From the NCBI GenBank assembly GCA_016192845.1, contig JACPTI010000128.1, positions 1 through 57,360 of the forward strand: a stretch of 57,360 nucleotides of DNA, written 5' to 3'. The DNA comes from Acidobacteriota bacterium. GTDB lineage: Bacteria > Acidobacteriota > Vicinamibacteria > Vicinamibacterales > UBA2999. Shown here piece after piece: positions 16,836 through 25,502 of this stretch; the first letter of the stretch is position 1; the number at the start of each line of letters is the position of its first letter. Made by a program: the position numbers and the translations under genes. The notes under the pieces were generated by a model. The model worked only from the letters and a program-made list of their open reading frames with translations. It was not told the origin of the DNA and did not search any database.

Positions 16836-17477
16836 TTGCTGACCATTAACGAGATCTTCTACTCGATCCAGGGGGAGTCGACCTATGCCGGCCGGCCGTG
16901 CGTCTTCGTGCGCCTGACCGCGTGCGACCTGCGGTGCTCGTGGTGCGACACGCCGTACGCGTTCTACGAGGGGCGCAAGCAGTCCCTGGACGAGGTGCTC
17001 GCCGAGGTCGAGCGCGCCGACTGCCCGCTCGTCGAGGTCACGGGCGGCGAGCCGCTGCTGCAGGAGGATGTCTATCCGCTGATGCAGTCGCTCGTCGACC
17101 GCGGGAAGACCGTGCTGCTCGAGACCGGCGGGCACCGCAGCACGGCACGCGTTCCAGAGCCGGTGGTTACCATTCTCGACGTGAAATGCCCCGGGAGCGG
17201 CGAGGCGCACCGCAACGACTGGAGCAACCTGGAGCGGCTGCGGCCGCACGACGAGGTGAAGTTCGTGGTGAAGGACCGCGCCGACTACGAGTTCGCGCGT
17301 GACGTGATCGCCCGGTTCCGCCTGACCGAGCGCGCCACCGCGGTGCATCTCTCGCCCGTGCACGGCGTGCTCGATCCCCGCGAGTTGTCCGGCTGGGTGC
17401 TGGCCGATCGGCTGCCGGCGCGCGTCCAGCTGCAGCTCCACAAGTACATCTGGGGCACCGACGCACGCGGAGTATAA
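16836..17477 (+). CDS. queE: 7-carboxy-7-deazaguanine synthase
   Basis: Radical SAM enzyme of queuosine/preQ0 synthesis. 213 residues. FYSIQGES at the N-terminus and the cluster motif CDLRCSWCDTPYA (C-x3-C-x2-C) are diagnostic of QueE; VTGGEPLLQ and DVKCPGSGE follow. The start is TTG 16836, since MLTINEIFYSIQGE is the family N-terminus and no better codon exists. queC follows after one repeat array. Confidence 0.95.
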   Translation: MLTINEIFYSIQGESTYAGRPCVFVRLTACDLRCSWCDTPYAFYEGRKQSLDEVLAEVERADCPLVEVTGGEPLLQEDVYPLMQSLVDRGKTVLLETGGHRSTARVPEPVVTILDVKCPGSGEAHRNDWSNLERLRPHDEVKFVVKDRADYEFARDVIARFRLTERATAVHLSPVHGVLDPRELSGWVLADRLPARVQLQLHKYIWGTDARGV

Positions 17478-17479
17478 CT

Positions 17480-17543
17480 ATTGGCGATTGGCGGTTTGTG
17501 ATTTGTGATTGCAATCAGAAATCGCCAATCGCGAATCACAAAT
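17480..17543. repeat. Palindromic micro-repeat array, GGCGATT/TTGTGATT type
   Basis: Left arm 17482-17509 (TTGGCGATTGGCGGTTTGTGATTTGTG), centre about GATTGCAATC, right arm to 17543 (CAGAAATCGCCAATCGCGAATCACAAAT). The final AAATG includes the ATG of queC. Confidence 0.88.
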
Positions 17544-18216
17544 GGCTGACGCGGTTGTACTGCTGAGCGGCGGTCTCGATTCGTATACCGCCGCCGCCAT
17601 CGCGCGCGCCGAGGGCTACCGGCTGTTCGCGCTCACGGTCCGCTACGGCCAGCGCCACGTCCGCGAGCTCGAAGCCGCCCGCGCCGTCGCCGTGTCGCTC
17701 GGCGTGGCGCGGCATCTCGAGGTCGACGTCGACCTGTCCGCGTTCGGCGGCTCCTCGCTCACCTCGGACGCGCCGGTACCGAAGGATCGGCCGCTCGACC
17801 GCACGGAGATCCCCTCGACCTACGTCCCGGCGCGCAATACGGTCTTCCTTGCGCTCGCGCTCGCCTGGGCCGAGACGCTCGGCGCCGAGGACATCTTCAT
17901 CGGCGTCAACGCGCTCGATTACTCTGGATACCCCGACTGTCGCCCGGAGTTCCTTGGCGCCTTCGAGCGGCTGGCCGCGCTCGCGACCGCCAGAGGCGTG
18001 AGCGGCGGCGCTTTTCACGTGCACGCGCCGCTGCTGCGAATGACGAAAGCCGAGATCATCCAGAAGGGCGTGGCCCTCGGTCTCGATTACGGCCTCACGC
18101 ACAGCTGCTACGACCCCGATCCGGGCGGGCGGCCGTGCGGCCGCTGCGACAGTTGCCGCCTGCGGGCGCTCGGCTTTGCACAGGCCGGTGTCGCCGATCC
18201 GCTGCTCGGCCGATAA
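17542..18216 (+). CDS. queC: 7-cyano-7-deazaguanine (preQ0) synthase
   Basis: ATP-dependent conversion of CDG to preQ0. 224 residues. PP-loop [15 protein letters not shown] near the N-terminus, [20 protein letters not shown] in the middle and a C-terminal zinc site [22 protein letters not shown] (four Cys). Pairs with queE upstream; queD and queF are not in the window. Confidence 0.96.
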   Translation: MADAVVLLSGGLDSYTAAAIARAEGYRLFALTVRYGQRHVRELEAARAVAVSLGVARHLEVDVDLSAFGGSSLTSDAPVPKDRPLDRTEIPSTYVPARNTVFLALALAWAETLGAEDIFIGVNALDYSGYPDCRPEFLGAFERLAALATARGVSGGAFHVHAPLLRMTKAEIIQKGVALGLDYGLTHSCYDPDPGGRPCGRCDSCRLRALGFAQAGVADPLLGR

Positions 18217-18243
18217 TCCCTGTTAGCATTCCGGTCGATCCAG

Positions 18244-20037
18244 ATGGTGAAGGTGCAGCCCAGTCCGCTGCGGCAGGAGCTTCTGCTTGGCCTCCTGCTG
18301 CTCGTCGTCCCTGTGCTGGTGGCGGCGATCCTGCTCGGCTACGTGGAGTTTCGGGAGGCGACCGAGGAGCTCCTCGAACGGACGCAGACGACCGCGGTGC
18401 GGACGGCGGCGGCCATCGACCGCGAGGTCATCGGATTCGACCGGATGGCGCGGAACCTGACCAGCCATCGCGCCGTCCAGGAACTGGAGCCGGAGGCGGT
18501 CGCCCTCCTCAGGCCGCAGCGGGAGCAGCGTCCATCCCTCGTCGAGCTTGTGCTGATGGATCGGGACGGACGTTTCGTCGCGCGCGTCGATCCGAAGGCC
18601 GAGATTCCTCCACACTTGCCGGAGTTGGCCGCGGAGGTGCTCCAGAAAGCCGGTCGCGTCGTCTCGCCGCCGGAGGTCCGCCCGTCCGGCGAGGCGACCG
18701 TCACGCTCGCATATCCGGTACGAAACGGCGAAGGGACGATCACCGGGGTGCTCGCCTATTATGTGGAGCCACAGCTGCTCCTGGACGAGTTCGGGCAGTC
18801 GCTGCTGCCCGAACGGTCCGTCGTTGCGCTCACCGACCGCCACGGTCGTGTGCTGGCGCGCCGTCCAGATCCCGAGCGATATGTCGGCCAGACGCTGGGG
18901 AACGGCTGGTTCGAGGATGCCCTGGGCCCGCCGCAGGAGTACCCGAGCGTCGACGGCATCCGGCGCATCTACGGGCAGGCGCTGGTGTCCGACGGGCTGT
19001 GGTTGGTGAACGTCGGCATCCCGACCTCGGTGGCCACCGATCGCGCCGTGTCGCTGTGGCTGCGCACGCTCCCGGTGTTCCTGGCGATTCTCGGCGGCTG
19101 GCTGGCGATCGCGCTGATGTACTCACGCCGTCTGAGGGGCTCGGTGGCGCACCTCGACGCCGCGGCGCAGCGCATCGCCTCGGGCGACTTCAGCCCGCTC
19201 CAGCGGCAGCCGATGCCGACCCGGGAGTTCGCCGACCTGCAGGAGGCGTTCGATTCCATGCTGCGGCGGTTCAACGAGACGCGCGCCGCCCTCGACGCGC
19301 AGATGGCCGAGGAGCGGCGCATGCGCCAGGAGGTCGAGTCGCTCCAGCGCCAGGTGATCCGGCAGGAGCGGCTTGCCGCCGTCGGCCAGCTCGTCTCCGG
19401 CGTCGCGCACGAGATCAACAACCCGCTCCAGGCGATCCTCGGATTCGCCGAGCTGCTGCAGATGCAGCACGAGCTGCCCGAGTCGGTCCGCGGCGATCTG
19501 CTCCTCATTCAGAGGGAAAGCGCCCGCGCCTGCGGCATCATCCGGAACCTCGCGATGTTCGCGCGCCAGCAGACCGGCGAGGCCGAGCCGGTCCGCCTCA
19601 CCGACGTGATCCGGTCGGTGGCCGAGCTGCGGCAGCGGCGCCTCGAGACGGAAAACATCGAGCTGCGGATCGAGGACGGGTCGCGGCGGCCGGTGCTGGC
19701 CGTGGTCACCGAGCTGCAGCAGGTGGTCCTCAACTTCGTGGTCAACGCCGAGCAGGCCATCGTGCAGTCCGGCCGGCAGCCCGGCCGGATCACGATCCGA
19801 TCGCGGGACGAGGGGCCCCGTGTGATGCTGGAGGTCGAGGACACGGGCCCCGGCATCGCGCCGGAGCACGAGCCGCGGCTGTTTCAGCCGTTCTTCACGA
19901 CCAAGCCCGTGGGGCAGGGCACGGGGCTCGGACTGTCGGTGAGCTACGGCATCATCGATTCACTCGGCGGCGCCATCGGCTATCGCCGCGCCGCCGCGGG
20001 CGGCGCCGTCTTCTACTTCGACCTGCCGGCCGCATGA
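18244..20037 (+). CDS. Membrane sensor histidine kinase with Cache-type sensor
   Basis: 597 residues. Membrane helix (about 13-33), periplasmic Cache-like region (about 35-265, with LVLMDRDGRFVAR and ALTDRHGRVLAR), second helix (about 272-293), HAMP (about 294-348), a short coiled coil, HisKA with phospho-acceptor His389 (SGVAHEINNPLQAILG), and HATPase_c with NAEQAI, EDTGPGIAPEHEPRLFQPFFTTK and GTGLGLSVSYGI. The class is the ResE/NtrB-like group. No response regulator gene is adjacent, so it is an orphan here. The signal is unknown. Confidence 0.94.
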   Translation: MVKVQPSPLRQELLLGLLLLVVPVLVAAILLGYVEFREATEELLERTQTTAVRTAAAIDREVIGFDRMARNLTSHRAVQELEPEAVALLRPQREQRPSLVELVLMDRDGRFVARVDPKAEIPPHLPELAAEVLQKAGRVVSPPEVRPSGEATVTLAYPVRNGEGTITGVLAYYVEPQLLLDEFGQSLLPERSVVALTDRHGRVLARRPDPERYVGQTLGNGWFEDALGPPQEYPSVDGIRRIYGQALVSDGLWLVNVGIPTSVATDRAVSLWLRTLPVFLAILGGWLAIALMYSRRLRGSVAHLDAAAQRIASGDFSPLQRQPMPTREFADLQEAFDSMLRRFNETRAALDAQMAEERRMRQEVESLQRQVIRQERLAAVGQLVSGVAHEINNPLQAILGFAELLQMQHELPESVRGDLLLIQRESARACGIIRNLAMFARQQTGEAEPVRLTDVIRSVAELRQRRLETENIELRIEDGSRRPVLAVVTELQQVVLNFVVNAEQAIVQSGRQPGRITIRSRDEGPRVMLEVEDTGPGIAPEHEPRLFQPFFTTKPVGQGTGLGLSVSYGIIDSLGGAIGYRRAAAGGAVFYFDLPAA

Positions 20038-20049
20038 TCAGGAGGAGCT

Positions 20050-20113
<64 letters not shown>

Positions 20114-20118
20114 GTCCA

Positions 20119-21312
20119 GTGACGGACCGGATCTACTACACGGACCCCTTCTGCCGGACGTTCGAGGCGACCGTCACGCGCGCGTTCGAGCGTGAGGGGA
20201 GGGCCGCCGTCCTCCTCGATCGGACCGCGTTCTATCCGGCCTCCGGCGGCCAGCCGTTCGACACCGGCCGGCTCGGCGGAGCCGAGGTCGTCGAAACCAT
20301 CGATGGGGACGAGGTCGTGCATGTCGTGTCGGCGCCGCTGGCGCAAGGCGCCGTGGTTAGAGGCGAGATCGACTGGGCGCGCCGGTTCGACCACATGCAG
20401 CAGCACACGGGGCAGCACGTGCTGTCGGCCGCCTTCGTCCGGCTGTTCGACAATCCCACGTCCGGCTTCCACACGGGTGCGGAGGTGTCGACGATCGATC
20501 TCGCCCGCGAGGCCTCCACCCGCGACATCGAGCGCGCCGTCGATCTCGCCAACGGGGTCGTGTGGGAGGACCGGGCGGTCTCCATCCGCTTTGTATCGCC
20601 GGAAGAGGCGGGAGCGCTGGCGCTCAGGAAGGAGCCGGTCCGGACGGGGCCGCTGCGCCTCATCGACATCGAGGGCATCGACGTGTGCCCCTGCGGCGGC
20701 ACGCACGTCGCCCGCACCGGCGCGGTCGGGCTCGTCGCGGCGCTCGGGGCGGAGCGGCTGCGCGGGGGAACACGGCTGACGTTCATCTGCGGCGGCCGCG
20801 CGCTGAGGGCGCTGCGGACCTATCGCGATGCGGTCGCCGGGAGCATCCGGTTCCTGTCGGTGCTGCCGGGCGAGCTGCCGTCGGCCGTCGAGCGGGTGCA
20901 GACCGAGCTGAAGGACCTGCAGAAGCGCATCAAGGAATTGAGGGGACGGCTCGCGGCGCACGAAGGCGCTCGTCTGATGGCGGAGGCCCCGGAGGTCGCG
21001 GGCAGCCGCGTGCTCGTCCAGCGCATTGACGAAGCGGACGCGGCGGACCTGAAGGCGCGGGCGCTGGCGGCGGTGGCGGTCACGCGCGGCGTCGCCGTGC
21101 TTCTCGCACCCGGCCCGCCTGTCGCTCTCGTCGTCGCGCGGTCCGACGGTGTGGCACTCGATGCCAACGCGCTCCTCCGTCAGCTGCTGGAGCGGTTCGG
21201 TGGGCGCGGCGGCGGCAAGGCCGACTTGGCGCAGGGGGGCGGGCTGAGCGCACCGGCGGAGGAGATCGTCGCCGCCGCGCGGACGCTCGTCGAGGCAGCG
21301 CTGCGCGCATAG
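20119..21312 (+). CDS. AlaX-type alanyl-tRNA editing protein with DHHA1 domain
   Basis: Free-standing editing protein that hydrolyses mischarged Ser- or Gly-tRNA(Ala). 397 residues. Zinc ligands are in HTGQH (His96, His100) and CGGTH (Cys192, His196); the start region YPASGGQPFDTG is typical of the AlaRS editing domain. A coiled coil (about 255-285) and a C-terminal DHHA1-like domain (to GGRGGGKADLAQGGG) make this the long AlaX form. The start is GTG 20119, just after the repeat array. Confidence 0.92.
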   Translation: MTDRIYYTDPFCRTFEATVTRAFEREGRAAVLLDRTAFYPASGGQPFDTGRLGGAEVVETIDGDEVVHVVSAPLAQGAVVRGEIDWARRFDHMQQHTGQHVLSAAFVRLFDNPTSGFHTGAEVSTIDLAREASTRDIERAVDLANGVVWEDRAVSIRFVSPEEAGALALRKEPVRTGPLRLIDIEGIDVCPCGGTHVARTGAVGLVAALGAERLRGGTRLTFICGGRALRALRTYRDAVAGSIRFLSVLPGELPSAVERVQTELKDLQKRIKELRGRLAAHEGARLMAEAPEVAGSRVLVQRIDEADAADLKARALAAVAVTRGVAVLLAPGPPVALVVARSDGVALDANALLRQLLERFGGRGGGKADLAQGGGLSAPAEEIVAAARTLVEAALRA

Positions 21313-21425
21313 GACGGCTCTGCCGGATCCGTCACGATCACCGCCGCCGCGGCTTCAGCGGCGGCCGGAGGATGTTTTCGAAAATCGCCGGGCCGTCCTC
21401 GGTTGCCGACGCTTGTTGGCCGGCC

Positions 21426-21851
21426 TTATTGTTCGCGAAGAGTCTTGGCCAGCAGCTCAGGTTCGTCCGTCCCTACCCGAAACCGACGGCCGTCCTTCAG
21501 TTCAAGCTCCACTCCCCGCAGTCCCGAGACATTCCAGAGCCACCCACGGCCGATCCACCGGATGCCCCAACCGCAGTACCACGGATTGGAGACGATACGG
21601 ACTTCGCGAATATCGCTCAAGTCGATGCGACGACGAATCAAGCCGGGGCCGAAGAACACCTCGAACACACCGTCTGCGACGACCGTGGTCAGCGTGGGGA
21701 ACAGGAGTAATACAGCTCCGAGAACAACAAGCACAACCATCAGGCCCCTGCTCGACGACGCTACGCCGATGTATGACGCAGTCGCAAATCCAGCGCCGAC
21801 CGCCGCAACGATCACAAAGCCAATCTGGGTGTGGCGGTACGAAACGGACAT
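21426..21851 (-). CDS. Small membrane protein with PH-like domain
   Basis: 141 residues, not assigned to a named family. Two close membrane helices (about 10-28 and 36-56) are followed by a strand-rich soluble part (IDLSDIREVRIVSNPW, WLWNVSGLRGVELELKDGRRFRVGTDEPELLAKTLRE) like bacterial PH-domain proteins. It is the only credible gene in this stretch; the ATG at 21851 opens on the minus strand. Codon usage is less GC-biased than its neighbours, which hints at a different origin. Confidence 0.65.
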   Translation of the reverse strand: MSVSYRHTQIGFVIVAAVGAGFATASYIGVASSSRGLMVVLVVLGAVLLLFPTLTTVVADGVFEVFFGPGLIRRRIDLSDIREVRIVSNPWYCGWGIRWIGRGWLWNVSGLRGVELELKDGRRFRVGTDEPELLAKTLREQ

Positions 21852-22452
21852 CGGGATGACTTCTCCGCACGTCCTCGCTGTAGAAGGACCGCCCTAAGAC
21901 CATGCGGATTTCCACAGGAAACGTCAACGCGCGGCCACATATTCGCTGAGCGGCTTCACGCGAGTTACCAAGTCGGATTCCGAAGTAAAAGACTTCCCAT
22001 CCTGCGCCTGCGGGCTAACGACTTATGAAGTAGACCGCCGGCGAGGCTCGCAGTCAACGCCTCTTCTCCTCCAACGACAACCGGCGATTACTCCAACGGC
22101 GGCAGGATGTTAGCACGCGGCTTGGTGGGCGACGCCTGCGGTTGGCTGCAGCCGCGGCGATATGTACAACGAACTGGCAGCCAACCGTCAGGCCGTCGCA
22201 CGCGAGCCGGCCCGCAAGTGACTGGCTCGCCTCGTGTTGGTCAACCGGAGCCCGAACTGCGGATGCGGTTATGTGCGAGCGTCCCGCAGCCAACGCGGGT
22301 CCGGCTACCGCCTTCGCGCGCGAAGCGCGCTTCGGCGAGCCGCGCCGAAGCCTCCGCCGGAGGCGAAAAGCCGGACGCTGCGTACGCACAAGAACGTATG
22401 GGAACTCTGTGCCTCTGTGTCTCTGTGGCCCGTGGGAGTGGCTGTCGGCGGA
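21852..22452. other. 601-base gap without a convincing gene; REP-like hairpins and a micro-repeat
   Basis: No open frame here has protein-like composition. From about 22290 the DNA is a string of palindromes: GAAGCGCGCTTC, then CTTCGGCG (22330-22337) pairing with CGCCGAAG (22343-22350), then GCCTCCG (22350-22356) pairing with CGGAGGC (22358-22364). A tandem run of CTCTGTG units (22404-22429) follows, the same word family as at 57326-57360. The gap lies between two minus-strand genes, downstream of dacB. Confidence 0.6.
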
Positions 22453-23904
22453 CTACGGGCGGCGGCTGAACGTCGCCAGCCGGACGGCAATCCGATCGAT
22501 CGCCTCGGCCGCCGCGGTTCCGGACCCCTCGAACGCGTCGGCCATGATCGCGAACGCGAGCGTCTCGCCGTCGCGCGTCCGCACGTAGCCGGCCAGCGTC
22601 CGGATGTTCGTCATCGTGCCGGTCTTGGCGCGGACGTTTCCTTCGGCCGGTGTGCCGCGCATGCGGGTTTCGAGCGTGCCGTCGTGGCCGGCCACCGGTA
22701 ATGCGGTCATCCAGGGCGACCGGCCCGACGGGTCGTACATCCGCTGCAGCACGGCGACCAGCACCTCCGGCGCCACGGCGTTGCGCCGCGACAACCCCGA
22801 GCCGTCGACGATCTGCCACGCCTCGTCCGCGATGCCCCAGCTGCGAAGCCGCATTCGCAGGCCCTCGAGCGCCGTATCGTTGGTGGGCAACACACCCGTC
22901 GGCGCGTTGAGCCGCAGCACCGCCTCGCCGTAAAGATTGATGCTCTCCTTCAGCATGGGCTCGGCGAGCTCGGAGAGCGGCGGTGACCAGTGCCCGTAGA
23001 TCCCGGTGCCGCTCCCGCGATCGAGGAGCGGCGGCACGTCATCGACGTCGTACGCGTCACCCGTCACCTCGATGCCCGCGGCCATGAGCTGGTGTCGCAG
23101 CACGCTGGCGAACCAGAACGTCGGATTCCCCACCGAGACCGTCATTCGCGTTGCTGGCGCACCTGCGGGGATGAATCCGGCGATCGTCAGGAACGGCTCG
23201 CCCGGCCGCTGCTCGGGCCACAGCAGCGGCATGGAGCTAGGCTCCCGCGTCACCGTCCTGTTGTACAGCGGCCGCGCGGCGGCGGGCGGCTCCACGTCGA
23301 GCGTCGCCGGGCCTCCGGCGGCCTTGGCCGGGACGACCGTCACCTCCATGCGGTTTTCGGCGTAGTTCAGCGCGCCGAACAGCGCGCCGGTCGCGTACCC
23401 GAGGTCGTCCCACGCCCACGCCAACTGCGGCCGCGGCTCCTCGATGCCGTTGTCATCGCCGATGATGCGCCCGGCGATGCGGCGGATCCCGCGCGCCCTG
23501 AGCGCCGCGATCCATCCGCTCAGATCGCCGTTGCCGCGCCCGCCGACCGACGGATCGCCCGACCCGACCACGACGAGATCGCCCTGCAGGACGCCGTCGA
23601 CGATCGGGCCGGTCCCCAGAACGGTCGTCTCGTACCGGTAGTCCCAGCCGACCGCTTCAGCGGCGGCGGCGAGGCTCACCAGCTTCACCGCGGACGCGGG
23701 CACGAGCAGCGTGCCGGGATTCAGCTCGAACAGCCGCTCGCCTCGATCGAGCGAGTACACGACGATGCCCCAGGCGGCGCGGCGCACGCCGGGCGCCGTG
23801 GTGGCGGCGGTGATCTCGTCTCTGAGCTGCTGGAGGGGGTTGTCCGGGCGGGATGGGGTGACGGCGGCCGGCGCGCGAGCGCAGGCAACGAACTCGAAAC
23901 TCAA
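22453..23904 (-). CDS. dacB: D-alanyl-D-alanine carboxypeptidase/endopeptidase, PBP4 type
   Basis: Periplasmic penicillin-binding protein that trims peptidoglycan. About 483 residues. The active-site Ser is in SAVK (SxxK, Ser71), followed by the PBP4-type insert, the DGSGLSR segment and KTGT near residue 430. The start is uncertain. From TTG 23904 the N-terminus is SFEFVACARAPAA; the frame remains open upstream through ALAFCVL, so a hydrophobic signal peptide exists only if translation begins inside or before the micro-repeat array (a CTG is the only near-start codon). The array therefore encodes part of the likely signal peptide. Confidence 0.9.
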   Translation of the reverse strand: MSFEFVACARAPAAVTPSRPDNPLQQLRDEITAATTAPGVRRAAWGIVVYSLDRGERLFELNPGTLLVPASAVKLVSLAAAAEAVGWDYRYETTVLGTGPIVDGVLQGDLVVVGSGDPSVGGRGNGDLSGWIAALRARGIRRIAGRIIGDDNGIEEPRPQLAWAWDDLGYATGALFGALNYAENRMEVTVVPAKAAGGPATLDVEPPAAARPLYNRTVTREPSSMPLLWPEQRPGEPFLTIAGFIPAGAPATRMTVSVGNPTFWFASVLRHQLMAAGIEVTGDAYDVDDVPPLLDRGSGTGIYGHWSPPLSELAEPMLKESINLYGEAVLRLNAPTGVLPTNDTALEGLRMRLRSWGIADEAWQIVDGSGLSRRNAVAPEVLVAVLQRMYDPSGRSPWMTALPVAGHDGTLETRMRGTPAEGNVRAKTGTMTNIRTLAGYVRTRDGETLAFAIMADAFEGSGTAAAEAIDRIAVRLATFSRRP

Positions 23905-23974
23905 AACGCAAAACGCAAGAGCCAGGCAGCGCCGGAACCGAACCGCGTTCGAGTCTTGCGTCTTGCGTTTCGAT
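23890..23974. repeat. Palindromic micro-repeat array, AAAACGC type
   Basis: Left arm AACTCGAAACTCAAAACGC with AAACGCAAGA (23890-23920), spacer about 30 bases, right arm TCGAGTCTTGCGTCTTGCG plus TTTCG (23949-23973). It overlaps the 5' end of dacB. Confidence 0.85.
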
Positions 23975-24014
23975 TACGCTGACGACAGTTTGCTGCGGAG
24001 GCATCACGCCTCAT

Positions 24015-24163
24015 GCCACGGCGCTGCGAGAGGTGGTATGTCCGGAGGCAAACCGTGGGAGGCGCAAGCGCGCAGCGAGGCCGGACGCTCGAGTGCAGCG
24101 GGAGGCGTGACGAGCGGAGCCGGTTTGACGGAGGACATGCCACCTCTCGCAGCGGCCGGTGGC
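24015..24163. repeat. 149-bp element with long terminal inverted repeats
   Basis: Left arm 24015-24055 and right arm 24121-24163 are near-reverse complements over about 40 bases; the core GCTGCGAGAGGTGG/ATGTCC matches with one change. The 65-base centre (24056-24120) is GC-rich and encodes nothing. It lies in the 280-base gap between dacB and the DUF4340 gene, which has no gene. MITE-like, attC-like or structured RNA are all possible. Confidence 0.75.
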
Positions 24164-24184
24164 AGGTTATGAAACCGGTTCATG

Positions 24185-25501
24185 TCATTTCATGGCGTCG
24201 ACAGCCTTCATCGCCTCGTCGAACGCGGTCGCGTCGACGCGCGCCGAGCCCGGCTCGTCGGAGCGGCTCGCAAACACCTCGTTCCCCGATCGGCCGAAGG
24301 TGACCGTCTCGGTCTTGTTCTCGTCGAAGCGCACCGTCGCGGTTGCCACCGGCGTCTTCAGCGATGGGTGCGCGGCCTGCTGGAACGTCTGCGCCTGGAG
24401 GTTGGAGAACCGCATGATCGCGTCCTCCGCCTTGGCGGTATCCACCGTCTGGCCCGCGGCGTTCCGCCAGATCGTCTTGCCGCCTTCCTCCCGCTTCTCG
24501 AACGCCATCGTCTCGCTGCCGCGCTGCAGCTCGACGCGGTTGGCGCTGAACGAGCGCGCGTCGAACAGGTCCTTGCGGCGGAAGTCGAAGACCTCCTTGC
24601 CCAGGTCGGTCGCCAGCGCTTCCTCGACCGTGAAGACCGTCGGCCTGGCCGCGTCCTTCGCGAAGAAACCGCCGTCGTCCGCCTTGCGTCCGAGGAGCAG
24701 CGTCGCCCGCGTGCTCCCCGCTCCGATCGTGGCGGTCAGCGACGGCCGGTCGAGGCCGTACTTCCGGAGATCCGCCGCCTCTTCCTCCACCACCTCGAGC
24801 ATGTGCGTGGACGACAGGCGCGTGAGCAGCCCTTCGGCCGCGGCGTAGTCGGCGCGCGCGGCGATCGGTTTGGCGATCCGCCACTCGCTGCCGCTGCGCG
24901 AGAACTGGATCGCCGCCGTGCCCTCGGACACTTCCACGCCGTCGACCTTGTCGCGCTCGAACTTCAGGATCACCTTGTCGCGCAGGTCGAACGGCGCCTT
25001 GTTGAAGATCGAGTCGAGGTACGCCGCGATCAGAAACACCCGACTCTCGTTGGGCCGCTTCGCGTACAGGTCGCCTCCCGTCGCGGTCTTGTCGCCGACG
25101 AGCAGGTGCTGGAGCTCCTTCTGGTCGCGCAGCCGGAACCCGACGTCGATGCGAGGCGGCTCCAGGCCGTACTGCTTGAGGTCGGCCGGCTTCTCCTCGA
25201 CCACGCGCTGCACCTCCAGCGAGGCCAGGTTGCTCGTCACCGTACCAACGACGCCGTCGTCGGCATCCGCCTTGACCGGCTCGACGAGCTGCCAGTTGCC
25301 GCTCTCGAGCTGCACGCGCGAGGTCTGGCCGTCGGCGTTCTTGATCTGCACTTCCTGGATGTTCTCCGATGCGAGCTGGTCGAACGCGCGCGGGCGGGCG
25401 TTCGGATCCGCGGGCTCCCGGCGCGCCTCGTAGAAGAAGATGTAGCCGGCCAGGCCGCCGAGGACGACCAGCAGCGCGATCGTCGTCTTCAGGCCTCGCA
25501 T
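24185..25501 (-). CDS. DUF4340 protein of a GldG-type ABC exporter cluster
   Basis: 438 residues. Single N-terminal membrane helix (about 6-24, TIALLVVLGGLAGYIFFYEA), then two or three copies of a beta-rich DUF4340 module (VEEKPADLKQYGLEPPRIDVGF and VEEEAADLRKYGLDRPSLTATIG repeat the same pattern about 150 residues apart). It faces the outside. Last gene of a run ATPase-permease-GldG-like-DUF4340, one base after the GldG-like gene. The exported substrate is unknown. Confidence 0.9.
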   Translation of the reverse strand: MRGLKTTIALLVVLGGLAGYIFFYEARREPADPNARPRAFDQLASENIQEVQIKNADGQTSRVQLESGNWQLVEPVKADADDGVVGTVTSNLASLEVQRVVEEKPADLKQYGLEPPRIDVGFRLRDQKELQHLLVGDKTATGGDLYAKRPNESRVFLIAAYLDSIFNKAPFDLRDKVILKFERDKVDGVEVSEGTAAIQFSRSGSEWRIAKPIAARADYAAAEGLLTRLSSTHMLEVVEEEAADLRKYGLDRPSLTATIGAGSTRATLLLGRKADDGGFFAKDAARPTVFTVEEALATDLGKEVFDFRRKDLFDARSFSANRVELQRGSETMAFEKREEGGKTIWRNAAGQTVDTAKAEDAIMRFSNLQAQTFQQAAHPSLKTPVATATVRFDENKTETVTFGRSGNEVFASRSDEPGSARVDATAFDEAMKAVDAMK

Positions 25502-25502
25502 C

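Noticed and set aside
21340..21380. Possible terminator after the AlaX gene (CCGCCGC/GCGGCGG hairpin)
   Set aside because: The only T-run is about ten bases beyond the stem, too far for a Rho-independent terminator.
21313..22452. tRNA or rRNA genes in the gaps
   Set aside because: The larger gaps were looked over for a cloverleaf with a TTCGA-type T-loop and 3' acceptor pairing; none was found by eye. A tRNAscan run would settle it.
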